From an uncultured bacterium (GTDB taxonomy: Bacteria; Verrucomicrobiota; Verrucomicrobiia; Verrucomicrobiales; V1-33), in NCBI GenBank assembly GCA_903936775.1, contig CAIZWU010000277.1, forward strand, positions 1 to 50,892: a DNA stretch of 50,892 bases, given 5' to 3'. The position numbers and the translations under genes are program-made. The notes beneath the pieces were generated by a model. That model ran no database searches, was not told the origin of the DNA, and was given only the letters and a program-made list of their open reading frames with translations. Below are positions 33,386 to 41,199 of the stretch, one piece after another. Position 1 is the first letter of the stretch, and every line of letters starts with the position of its first letter.

Positions 33386-35521
33386 TCAGAAGCGCAGCAC
33401 CACCCCGCCGCCGAAGCCGTAATCGGAGCTGTATTGAGTCGTGAGGGATAGAGATTTGGTGAGGGTGTATTCGGTTCCGGCGGCCCATTCCCAAGCGCTG
33501 CCGGTATCGTATTCGACTTTGGCAAAGGCACTGAGGCGGCTGGTGAGCTGGAGGGTTTTGGCGAAGGTGAAGCGGGCATCACCTTCGCTGTCGAGGGTGG
33601 CGCTGCTCCAGAACATGCCGGGGAGGCGATAGCGGACGCCGGCGATGGCCCGGTTTTCCGCGTCCTCCCTATTGGTGAGGCGGGCCCCGGCGAACGCCCT
33701 GAAATCGGGGCCAAAATAACGTTCCCAGGTGGCGTCGATCTCGTATTCGGTATCGTCCACGTCCTGCCAACCGGCTTCCCACATCAGGTTATAGTCATTG
33801 CGGCTGTGGCGGAGATTGATGAAGCCCTCCGAGAGATGGGACTGGAGGGAGACGGCGGCCCAGAGGGCGGGCATGTCGTGGGCGTGTTCCCCCAGATTGA
33901 CACCGAGCGCTTCGGCTTGTTTCACGCCCGCTTTTTTGGGGCCGAGTGCGAAGTCGCCGCCGTGACCGTGAGGAGCAGGCAGGCCTGCGGGAGGGGGCGG
34001 GGCGTCGTGTGAAGTGACTCCGGGATGACTGATCCGTGTGGTGCCATCCCGGACGGAAACGACCCGGCCCATGCCGGCCATCATATGATAGAGCAGGTGG
34101 CAATGGAACATCCAGTCCCCGGTTTCATTGGCTTCGAACTCGATGGTGTGGCGGCCCATGGGCGGGACGTCCACGGTATGCTTGAGCGGGGAGCGTGCCC
34201 CGTGCTGGTTGATCAGGCGGAAGAAGAATCCGTGCAGGTGGATCGGGTGGTGCATCATGGTGTCATTGATCAACTCCATGCGCAGGATATCGCCCTTTTT
34301 GACTGGGATCACACTCTCCTCGGTCATGGTCCTGCCATTGAAGGACCAGATATAGCGCTCCATGTCGCCGGTCAGGTGGAGGGGGATTTCGGTGACGGAG
34401 CGGCCTTTGGGCAGCGTGGTGGGCACGGGGGATTCCAACAGAGGATAGGGCGCGGCAGGACGGGGGGCCTTCACCGCTCCGCCCTCATCCAGAGCGGCTT
34501 CCATCATGTGATCCATGCGATAGAGATCGGGCCGCGGGGGACCGGAGGCCGCCATGTCAGGGCCCTGCCCGATAAAAGCCGAGGCATGTCCGGAGCCGTC
34601 ATGGGCGGTGGCCCGGATCTCCGGCCGGCCGCTGGCCGGGAGGGTGATGAGGGCATCGTAAGTCTCGCCAATGGCCATGAGGAGTCGGTTTACTTTAACC
34701 GGTTTCACGGGGTGGCCGTCGGCGGCAATCAGCGTGAGCGGACCGGTGGCGGACTCGACATAAAAGTAGGTGGAGGCCGAACCATTCACGAGGCGCAGAA
34801 GGACACGGTCGCCGGGATTCCCCGTCAGGGTGGAGGTGCGCTGGCCATTGATGAGAAAGGCGTCGTAGGCCACATCGGACAGGTCCATGGCCTTCATACG
34901 GGCGCGTTCGCGGCCAAAAAAGTCCCGGACGGCCCCAGCTTTCCAAGCGCCGAAGAGCGACTGGGCAGTGCCCTTTTTCAGGGAATACCATTCGCTGCCA
35001 CGGGCGAGACTGCGCAAGACTTCATGAGGGTGTTCATTGGTCCAATCGGAGAACATCAGCACGTGCTCGCGGCTGGCCCGGCGGGCGGAAGGCGGCGGGG
35101 TTTTCGGCTGAATGACGATGGTCCCGTAAAGGCCCTGCTGCTCCTGCAAATGGGTGTGGGAATGATACCAGCAGGTGCCGGACTGGATGATGGGAAACTC
35201 GAAGGTGTGGAAGGTGCCGGGCTGGATGGAAGGGGTGGTGACTTCCGGCACCCCGTCCTGGGCATTCGGCAGCAACACGCCGTGCCAGTGGGTGGACGTG
35301 GTGTGATGGGCGAGATCGTTATGGACGCGGATGCGGGCCCAGTCCCCCTCCGTGAAATGCAGCACGGGACCGGGAATGGTGCCGTTGATGGTGAGACCTG
35401 TCACTGCTTTTCCCGCAGGAGTGACCGTGGTTTCAGCAATCCGGAGGTCGTACTCCACTACTTTGGCGGAGGCCGGAAGCAAACCGGTCAGGAACAGGAC
35501 GGGAAGGATGACTCGTTTCAT
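33386..35521 (-). CDS. Multicopper oxidase (CopA type) fused to a CopB-like barrel
   Basis: A 711-residue exported protein. Residues ~20-500 form a three-cupredoxin multicopper oxidase with all copper motifs: STHWHG (~77), CWYHSHTHLQEQ (~117), HPIHLHGFFF and HCHLLYHMMAGMG. After a Pro/Gly/His linker (APPPPAGLPAPHGHGG) the last ~170 residues (HSRNDYNLMWEAGW, FRAFAGARLTNREDAENRAI, TTQYSSDYGFGGGVVLRF) match CopB, an outer-membrane beta-barrel of copper resistance, including a C-terminal aromatic Phe. In Pseudomonas, CopA and CopB are separate proteins. Role: oxidise Cu(I) and sequester copper at the outer membrane. It lies between the Cys-rich peptide gene and the CC-x-x-C genes. There is no Tat motif; a Sec signal (LPASAK) is present. 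Confidence 0.9.
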   Translation of the reverse strand: MKRVILPVLFLTGLLPASAKVVEYDLRIAETTVTPAGKAVTGLTINGTIPGPVLHFTEGDWARIRVHNDLAHHTTSTHWHGVLLPNAQDGVPEVTTPSIQPGTFHTFEFPIIQSGTCWYHSHTHLQEQQGLYGTIVIQPKTPPPSARRASREHVLMFSDWTNEHPHEVLRSLARGSEWYSLKKGTAQSLFGAWKAGAVRDFFGRERARMKAMDLSDVAYDAFLINGQRTSTLTGNPGDRVLLRLVNGSASTYFYVESATGPLTLIAADGHPVKPVKVNRLLMAIGETYDALITLPASGRPEIRATAHDGSGHASAFIGQGPDMAASGPPRPDLYRMDHMMEAALDEGGAVKAPRPAAPYPLLESPVPTTLPKGRSVTEIPLHLTGDMERYIWSFNGRTMTEESVIPVKKGDILRMELINDTMMHHPIHLHGFFFRLINQHGARSPLKHTVDVPPMGRHTIEFEANETGDWMFHCHLLYHMMAGMGRVVSVRDGTTRISHPGVTSHDAPPPPAGLPAPHGHGGDFALGPKKAGVKQAEALGVNLGEHAHDMPALWAAVSLQSHLSEGFINLRHSRNDYNLMWEAGWQDVDDTEYEIDATWERYFGPDFRAFAGARLTNREDAENRAIAGVRYRLPGMFWSSATLDSEGDARFTFAKTLQLTSRLSAFAKVEYDTGSAWEWAAGTEYTLTKSLSLTTQYSSDYGFGGGVVLRF

Positions 35522-35547
35522 GGAGGCGGGGCAGGATAAAGAAGGGA

Positions 35548-35577
35548 GCGGGCAGGAGGGGGAAGCCTCCTGCCCGC
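35548..35577 (-). terminator. Intra-operon hairpin (attenuator or processing site)
   Basis: GCGGGCAGGAGG at 35548-35559 is perfectly complementary to CCTCCTGCCCGC at 35566-35577, with a six-base loop. On the minus strand it follows the Cys-rich peptide gene and precedes the oxidase gene; the downstream tract is TCCCTTCTTT. It could end part of the transcripts or protect the 3' end of the short upstream mRNA. Confidence 0.6.
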
Positions 35578-35585
35578 CGGGGCCA

Positions 35586-35768
35586 CTACTTCACGCAGCA
35601 GCCGGTATCGCAGCAGTCACCGACTTCACAGCAGCCGGCGCCGCCATCGCAGCAAGCGCCGTCGCAGCAGGCACAGCAGGCGCGGGATGGGTTGGAGGGA
35701 GCGGCGGTCACGGCCGTGGCGAAGGGCAGCGCGGCGAGGGCGAAGGTAAGGGCGAGCAGTGTTTTCAT
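35586..35768 (-). CDS. Secreted Cys-Cys-rich peptide (metallothionein-like)
   Basis: The ATG at 35768 gives a 60-residue product: a signal peptide (MKTLLALTFALAALPFATAV) and a mature part of about 37 residues with twelve Cys as six CC pairs (ACCACCDGACC, GCC, DCC, GCC) and little else but Gly, Asp and Ala. The spacing does not match a named metallothionein family I can place. Secreted and encoded directly upstream of a copper oxidase, it probably binds Cu(I) as a thiolate cluster in the periplasm. The leader is (CAAAA)-rich. A hairpin after the stop may let it be made in excess over the oxidase. I judge coding by the signal peptide and the restricted mature composition. Confidence 0.8.
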   Translation of the reverse strand: MKTLLALTFALAALPFATAVTAAPSNPSRACCACCDGACCDGGAGCCEVGDCCDTGCCVK

Positions 35769-36179
35769 GGGTGTTTTTGTTTTGTGGTTTGTGTTTTGTT
35801 TTGGGTAGGCCGGGAAGGTCCCGGAACGGGAGAAGTCTGGAATGGAGAAGAGGAAAGTCAGCGAAGTCGAAGCGGGGAGCCGTCGGTCCTGCCGGGCCGG
35901 GGACAGGTTGCCGTTTTTAGATAGGAGACTCACCGCCGGCGAGAGGCAGACGTGGCATTGGAGTGGTGTGCCCGGGGAAAGCTTTACCCCCGAAGTCAGC
36001 TTCAGCTCTCACCGGCACGCCTCCGCAGCCGGAGGCGGGGACAAATCACCGCACTTCAAAGGAGCTCTTCCACAAGGCACCGGAGGGTAAGGAATCCCCT
36101 GCCCCGGAGGCAACACTTCAAGGCGCCTTGTGAACCATCGGTTCACGGAATAAGGGCACAATGGTCCCTCGATTTCACT
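35769..36179. other. Gap within the copper gene cluster
   Basis: 411 bases between two minus-strand genes. It holds two adjacent palindromes (36120-36146), a CGCCTCCG/CGGAGGCG hairpin (36018-36037) and, next to the 35768 start, an A/C-rich leader. No convincing frame. It likely carries a second promoter for the downstream copper genes. Confidence 0.5.
36120..36146. promoter_or_regulatory. Paired palindromes, candidate metal-regulator operator
   Basis: AAGGCGCCTT (36120-36129) is a perfect palindrome and is followed at once by GTGAACCATCGGTTCAC (36130-36146), a perfect 7-bp inverted repeat with a 3-base centre. Their location inside the copper cluster suggests regulator binding; the sequence does not match the CueR or CsoR operator consensus I know. 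Confidence 0.45.
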
Positions 36180-36554
36180 TCAAAGCAGGAGGCTGCAGCG
36201 CAGCACGCAGGGACGCACGGACGGGTCCGTGGCAAGAGGGTTGCTGCGGTGGAGGAAAGCGGATGGGGCCGGAAGATCTGCCCAACGGGGAAGTTCCTCC
36301 AGGATGAGGAGGGTCGGCAGTTGGGACGCCGCCGCCTTGGCGGAAGAGGAAGTGGGCAGCGGCAGGGGCGGCGGGGCGGGGGCGCCCGGGGAGACGTCGC
36401 AGCAGCAGTGAACCGCAGCGGGTTCACAGCAGGCACTGCCGGAATCCTCCACGGTCGTGCAGAAGGCCTGAACTGGCGCTGCCTTGACCTGCGTCATCAT
36501 CCCGGCTGGCAGGACCAGCGAGATGAGAAGGAGCAGCGCAGTCAGATGCTTCAT
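36180..36554 (-). CDS. Small exported Cys-containing protein of the copper cluster
   Basis: A 124-residue product with a signal peptide (MKHLTALLLLISLVLPAGMM) and Cys clusters SACCEPAAVHCCCDV, then a Pro/Ala-rich linker and a C-terminal part ending VRPCVLRCSLLL. The N-terminal CC/CCC motif with nearby His and Asp could bind metal. I recognise no named family; similar short CC-rich exported proteins tend to open copper loci in related genomes (my recollection, not checked). It is the most upstream gene of the cluster, transcribed in the same direction as the oxidase. Confidence 0.6.
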   Translation of the reverse strand: MKHLTALLLLISLVLPAGMMTQVKAAPVQAFCTTVEDSGSACCEPAAVHCCCDVSPGAPAPPPLPLPTSSSAKAAASQLPTLLILEELPRWADLPAPSAFLHRSNPLATDPSVRPCVLRCSLLL

Positions 36555-36687
36555 GGGATGCAGAGACTTGGAGTTTTACGCCGGACAACCGGGCTTGGCA
36601 AAATATTCCAGTACACAAGGCGGCAGCGCGGGGGATTTTCGTTCAGTTACTTTGTACCGTCGCGAAAGGGCCCCGGTGCTTTCGTCA

Positions 36688-37713
36688 TCAGGGAGCGATG
36701 CGCCAGGCGAGTTCGTGGCCGGCCTCCCACGGGATGACTTTCAGGCCGGTGGAGTCTTGATAGACTGCTGGCACCGTCCACGGCTGGCGGACGAGAGTGA
36801 TGGCTTTGTCCGGTGGGGTGAGGCCGTGAATGCGGATGGCGTTGTCGCTGACAAAGGCCTGGAGGTTGTCCAGCGCTCCGTGCTCTGCAAAAAGCTGGGC
36901 CATGCGCGGCAGCAGGAGGGGTGCGGTGTAAACGCCGGCCGCACAGCCACAGCATTCCTTGGCGTGCTGGGGATGGGGGGCGCTGTCGCTTCCCAGCATG
37001 AGCTTGGGATGCGCGGCGAGGGCTGCGGCAAGCAGGGCGGCGCGGTCCTCGGGACGTTTAGCGATCGGTTTGCAGAAGAGATGAGGCTGGAGCAGACCGC
37101 CCGCCACATCGTCGAGGGTGATCACGAGGTGGTGACCGGTGACGGTGGCGTGCAGGTTTTCATGCCGGTCCAGCAATGCCACGGCAGCAGCGGTGGTGAT
37201 GTGTTCCATGACGATGCGCAGCCGGGGGAAGCGGGCCGCAAGGCGTTCGTAAATGGAGAGGAATTCCGCCTCGCGGTCGAGCACGAAACCGGTGGTTTCG
37301 CCGTGAACCAGCAGCGGAATCCCCATTTCCTCCATGAGCTTGAGGGTGGGTTCCGCGGCATCGATGCTGTGGATACCGCTCTCGCTGTTGGTGGTGACGC
37401 CGTGCGGGTAGAGTTTGACGGCAAAAAGCTGCGGTTGGGCCGCTGCGAGCTGGGCTTCCGTGTAGTGCTGGAAGAACAAAGTCATGAGCGGCTGGAAGGT
37501 CGCGGCATCCGGGCCGGCCGCAGCAAGAATACGATCCCGGTAGGCGGCGAGCATTTCCACCGAGGTGACGGGCGGCACGAGATTCGGCATGATGACCGCG
37601 CCGGCAAGCGTAGCCGCACTGTGAGGGGCGACCAACCGCAGCATGTCGCCATCCCGCAGGTGGAGGTGCATGTCGAGCGGGCGGTGGAGGATGATGGAAT
37701 CCGGACTGGTCAT
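36688..37713 (-). CDS. pyrC: Dihydroorotase, class II
   Basis: A 341-residue zinc enzyme that cyclises carbamoyl-aspartate to dihydroorotate in pyrimidine synthesis. The ATG at 37713 gives [20 protein letters not shown], with metal ligands His16 and His18. Lys100 ([16 protein letters not shown]) is the residue that becomes carboxylated, LVHGET and HITT supply further ligands, and [10 protein letters not shown] carries the catalytic Asp. Length matches the short class II form. It is divergent from the S10 carboxypeptidase gene with only 62 bases between the starts. No other pyr genes are in the window. Confidence 0.96.
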   Translation of the reverse strand: MTSPDSIILHRPLDMHLHLRDGDMLRLVAPHSAATLAGAVIMPNLVPPVTSVEMLAAYRDRILAAAGPDAATFQPLMTLFFQHYTEAQLAAAQPQLFAVKLYPHGVTTNSESGIHSIDAAEPTLKLMEEMGIPLLVHGETTGFVLDREAEFLSIYERLAARFPRLRIVMEHITTAAAVALLDRHENLHATVTGHHLVITLDDVAGGLLQPHLFCKPIAKRPEDRAALLAAALAAHPKLMLGSDSAPHPQHAKECCGCAAGVYTAPLLLPRMAQLFAEHGALDNLQAFVSDNAIRIHGLTPPDKAITLVRQPWTVPAVYQDSTGLKVIPWEAGHELAWRIAP

Positions 37714-37775
37714 AAAAACAGATATAGGTATGGTGGCGCCGCGCTCCAGCGCGATTCTGCCGCTTTTTCCCATTC

Positions 37776-39299
37776 ATGAAACCCTCCGCCCTGCTCCTTT
37801 CCACGATAATCCTGACCTTGGCACCAGCCCTGCTGATGGCCCAACCCCCGGCGGACAAGGCACCCGGCGGGGAGAAAAAAGAGGCCGGCAAGGAAGAAAA
37901 GAAGCCAGAAACACCACCGCTGGTGGAAACGATGCATGACATCATCGTGAAGGGCCAGAAGCTGACCTACCAATCCACCGCGGGCGTGCTGACCCTCACC
38001 AAAGCTTACGGGGAACCCAAGGCCGATGTTTTCCACATGGCCTATCTGCGGACGGATGGGGATGCCGCAGCCCGGGCGAAACGTCCGGTCTGTTTCTGCT
38101 TCAATGGCGGCCCCGGCTCCTCCAGTGTCTGGCTGCATCTGGGGGCTTTCGGGCCGCGCCGCGTAGTGTTGCCGGCGGATGGCCTGACAGGCCCGCTGCC
38201 TCCTTTCGCCCTGACGGATAACCAATATACCCTGCTGGCGGATTGCGATCTCGTTTTCATCGATCCCGTCAGCACCGGTCTGAGCCGCCCCGAGAAGGGG
38301 GAGGAAGCCAAACAGTTCCACGGCTACCGTGAGGACGTGGAAAGCGTGGGCGATTTCATCCGGCTGTGGATCACGAAGAATCAGCGCTGGGGCAGTCCGA
38401 AATTCCTGATGGGCGAAAGCTACGGCGGCATCCGCGGGGCGGGTCTCGCGGAGCATCTGCAAAGCCGCTACGGGATGTATCTGAACGGACTGATTGCAGT
38501 CAGTGGATTGTTTGATTTCAAAACACTGTCCCACGACGACCAGAACGACGTGCCTTTTCAAACGTGGCTGCCCGCCATGAACGCCATCGCCCACCATCAC
38601 CGGAAACTGGCTCCGGAGCTGCAGGCGGACTTTGCCAAAACCCAGCAGCGCGCCTTGGAGTTTTCCCGCGGACCTTATGCTATGGCCCTGGCGAAAGGCG
38701 CTGCCATGCCGGAAGCCGAGCGCCAGGCTATCGCGTCCGAGCTGAGTGCTCTGACCAGTCTGCCGGTGGATTTGATTTTGCGGAATAATCTGCGGATTGC
38801 CCCCATGGAATTCCGCCGCCGTCTGCTGGAGAATGATGATTTGGTGATCGGCCGTTTTGATGGCCGCGTCAGTGGCCGGGAAGGCGATCCGTCCTATGGG
38901 GTAGTCTTCGGAGCCTTCGCCACCACCATGAATCAATACCTGCGCGATCCATCAGGTCTGAACTATCAAACCGACCGCCCTTACGAAATCCTCGGCGGTC
39001 CCGGCATGACACCGTGGAATTACAGCCTCGCCACCAATGAATATCTGGAAGTCGCCGGCAGCCTGACTTCCGCCATGAATACCAACCCGGCGCTGAAGGT
39101 CTTCATCGCCTGCGGCTATCACGACCTCGCCACCCCGGGCGAAGCCATCGACTACACCGTGCGCCACATGGACCTGACCCCGGCCCAGCGGAAGAACTTC
39201 ACCTGGGCCCACTACGACGGCGGCCACATGATGTACACCAGTCTGCCTTCTCTGGAAAAACTGAGCGCGGATGTCGCGGCCTTTATCAGGCAGCCCTGA
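37776..39299 (+). CDS. Secreted S10 serine carboxypeptidase
   Basis: A 507-residue exported peptidase. After the signal peptide and a Lys/Glu/Pro-rich linker (residues 25-48) come the S10 blocks: CFNGGPGSSSVWLHLGAFGP, FIDPVSTGLSRP, catalytic Ser215 in MGESYGGIRG, the Asp in ACGYHDLATPG and the His in YDGGHMMYTS. The family removes C-terminal residues from peptides at acidic pH. S10 enzymes are uncommon in bacteria but occur repeatedly in Verrucomicrobia, Acidobacteria and Planctomycetes. It probably acts in the periplasm or outside. It shares a short divergent promoter region with pyrC. Confidence 0.93.
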   Translation: MKPSALLLSTIILTLAPALLMAQPPADKAPGGEKKEAGKEEKKPETPPLVETMHDIIVKGQKLTYQSTAGVLTLTKAYGEPKADVFHMAYLRTDGDAAARAKRPVCFCFNGGPGSSSVWLHLGAFGPRRVVLPADGLTGPLPPFALTDNQYTLLADCDLVFIDPVSTGLSRPEKGEEAKQFHGYREDVESVGDFIRLWITKNQRWGSPKFLMGESYGGIRGAGLAEHLQSRYGMYLNGLIAVSGLFDFKTLSHDDQNDVPFQTWLPAMNAIAHHHRKLAPELQADFAKTQQRALEFSRGPYAMALAKGAAMPEAERQAIASELSALTSLPVDLILRNNLRIAPMEFRRRLLENDDLVIGRFDGRVSGREGDPSYGVVFGAFATTMNQYLRDPSGLNYQTDRPYEILGGPGMTPWNYSLATNEYLEVAGSLTSAMNTNPALKVFIACGYHDLATPGEAIDYTVRHMDLTPAQRKNFTWAHYDGGHMMYTSLPSLEKLSADVAAFIRQP

Positions 39300-39390
39300 A
39301 TCCGGAGGCAGCCAGGGCCACGGATGACATCAGTCCAAGGCAAGATTTGACAGGAAAAGAGGTTTCTGAATTTCAGCTTCTGGCATCCGG

Positions 39391-40116
39391 TTATTGCAGG
39401 TCGAAGAGCAGGGCTTCGGTGGCTTCGATGGCGCGGATTTCGAATTCTCCCTCGTCTTCGCTGCTGGCGCCATCGCCGGCGGTCAGGGCTTCGCCATCCA
39501 GCGTCAGGCTGCCTCGCATGACCTGCAGCCAGAGGCCGCGGCCGGGGCGCAAGTGGTGTTGAACCGCTTCACCCGGCTGCAGGCGGATGCGGTAGATTTC
39601 GGCGTCCTGGTGGATGGTGGCGGAGTCGTCCCGGCCGTCCGGCGAGATCACGAGGACCCTGGGGTCGGACTCGCTTTCGGGTTTGGGATGCCACTCGGTG
39701 TAACTGGGGGTGAGGCCGCGCTTTTCCGGCAGGATCCAGATTTGCAGGAGGTGGAGATCCTTGCTGGCATCGGGATTGAATTCGCTATGGGTCACGCCGG
39801 CGCCCGCACTCATGAGCTGGATTTGGCCGGGGAGCAGAGTGCGGCCATTGCCCATGCTGTCCTTGTGGGCCATGGAGCCGCCCAGGACGTAACTGAAGAT
39901 TTCCATGTCGCGGTGCGGGTGGGTGCCGAAGCCCATGCCGGCATCGACATGGTCTTCATTGATCACGCGGAGCGACCGGAAGTTCATGTGGGCGGAGTCG
40001 TAATAGTCCGCGAAGGAGAACGAATGCTGCGTCTTGAGCCAGCCATGATCGGCATGGCCACGGGCGGCCGACGGACGCTTGGTGATGCGGTGCAGGGTGG
40101 AAGGATTGGTTTTCAT
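39391..40116 (-). CDS. Pirin family protein (YhhW-like)
   Basis: A 241-residue bicupin. The metal ligands of the first cupin are visible: His66 and His68 in GFGTHPHRDMEIF, and His110 and Glu112 in AGVTHSEFN. The N-terminus (GWLKTQHSFSFADYYD) is the pirin signature. Some bacterial pirins have quercetin 2,3-dioxygenase activity, but the natural substrate is usually unknown. It is divergently transcribed from a LysR regulator, and the 84-base gap holds a perfect palindrome (40172-40192), so that regulator probably controls it. Confidence 0.93.
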   Translation of the reverse strand: MKTNPSTLHRITKRPSAARGHADHGWLKTQHSFSFADYYDSAHMNFRSLRVINEDHVDAGMGFGTHPHRDMEIFSYVLGGSMAHKDSMGNGRTLLPGQIQLMSAGAGVTHSEFNPDASKDLHLLQIWILPEKRGLTPSYTEWHPKPESESDPRVLVISPDGRDDSATIHQDAEIYRIRLQPGEAVQHHLRPGRGLWLQVMRGSLTLDGEALTAGDGASSEDEGEFEIRAIEATEALLFDLQ

Positions 40117-40171
40117 GTTCAGCCAAAATAGGGCCGTCCAGAAAAAGCAGCAATATCAGATTGCTTGGCTC

Positions 40172-40192
40172 AGCATACCCTGCAGGTATGCT
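40172..40192. promoter_or_regulatory. LysR-type operator between pirin and its regulator
   Basis: AGCATACC (40172-40179) and GGTATGCT (40185-40192) are perfect inverted copies around CTGCA. The central part ATAC-N7-GTAT fits the T-N11-A rule of LysR boxes (T at 40176, A at 40188). It ends 8 bases before the regulator's ATG, so binding would also repress the regulator itself. Confidence 0.72.
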
Positions 40193-40200
40193 CAAGGCCT

Positions 40201-41100
40201 ATGGAACTCCGGCATCTCCGATACTTCGCCACCGTGGCGGAAGAGCAGAATATCACCAAAGCCGCCGCCCGGCTGCATGTCAGTCAGCCGCCGCTCAGCC
40301 GGCAGATCCGCGACCTTGAGGAGGAACTGGGCGTGGCCCTGCTGGAGCGCAGCGCCAGGTCTGTGAAATTAACGGAGGCAGGCCGGGTCTTCCGAGTGGA
40401 GGCCAATGCCGTGCTGGCGCGCGCCGAGCAGGCCCGGAAGGCGGTGCGGGCCTTTGCCAACCAGTGCACCGGGCAACTGCATGTGGGTTACGCGCCATCG
40501 CTCACGGTGGAACTGCTCCCGCATGCGCTGCGGGAATTTCAGAAATCCTCGCCCGGCGTGCGGGTCACCCTCCATGATCTTTCGACAGAGGAAATGCTGA
40601 CGGGCCTGAGGGAAGGCCATCTTGATCTGGCCTTGATGATACAGCCCGGGAAACCGTCGCTGTCCTCCCTCATCTTTGAGGAACTGCGCCGCTATGGCGT
40701 CCGCGTAGCGGTGCCTCCCGCCCACGCGCTGGCGGAGGCCCGGCAGGTGGGCCTGCCGGCGCTCGCCGCAGAACGACTCGTGGGCTACACCCGGCAGCAC
40801 TATCCGGAGTATCATGCATTTCTGGCCTCGCGGTATGCTCCGTTGGGAAAAAATCCTCCTGCCATGGAAGAGCATGAGAGTGCCACCAGCCTGATCGCCG
40901 CCGTGGAATCCGGCCGCGGCGTGGCGTTCGTGCCCGAGAGTTTTGCCTGCTTTGTGGGAGCGCGGTTGACGCTCATCCCGCTCCATCCGGCTCCGGCCTC
41001 ATTCCAGGTGGGATTGGTCCGGAGGAAAGGGAAACCGGCCCCGCCGGTCGCGGATTTCATCGCTGCCGCACAGCACCCGGCCCCACCACGTCCCGGATGA
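40201..41100 (+). CDS. LysR family transcriptional regulator
   Basis: The ATG at 40201 gives a 299-residue protein with the LysR helix-turn-helix (MELRHLRYFATVAEEQNITK, LHVSQPPLSRQIRDLEEELG) and an effector-binding domain from about residue 90 (GQLHVGYAPSLTVELLPHAL). The size is standard. It is divergent from the pirin gene and carries a perfect palindrome directly before its start, so it probably regulates itself and pirin. The open frame extends 12 codons upstream, through the operator, so the later ATG is more likely. The effector is unknown; the N-terminal part resembles BenM/CatM-type activators of aromatic degradation. Confidence 0.95.
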   Translation: MELRHLRYFATVAEEQNITKAAARLHVSQPPLSRQIRDLEEELGVALLERSARSVKLTEAGRVFRVEANAVLARAEQARKAVRAFANQCTGQLHVGYAPSLTVELLPHALREFQKSSPGVRVTLHDLSTEEMLTGLREGHLDLALMIQPGKPSLSSLIFEELRRYGVRVAVPPAHALAEARQVGLPALAAERLVGYTRQHYPEYHAFLASRYAPLGKNPPAMEEHESATSLIAAVESGRGVAFVPESFACFVGARLTLIPLHPAPASFQVGLVRRKGKPAPPVADFIAAAQHPAPPRPG

Positions 41101-41199
41101 ACGGGGGTATCTTTCCCCTGGCAGGGGACGATGGGGGGCATTAAAGGACTCATTTCCAATGGATCGCCGCACTGCGGAGCGTGGTCCGGTCAACTTATT

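Noticed and set aside
34025..35539. 504-codon plus-strand frame opposite the multicopper oxidase
   Set aside because: Mirror frame of a gene with intact copper motifs; Gly/His-rich product without a recognisable start or domain.
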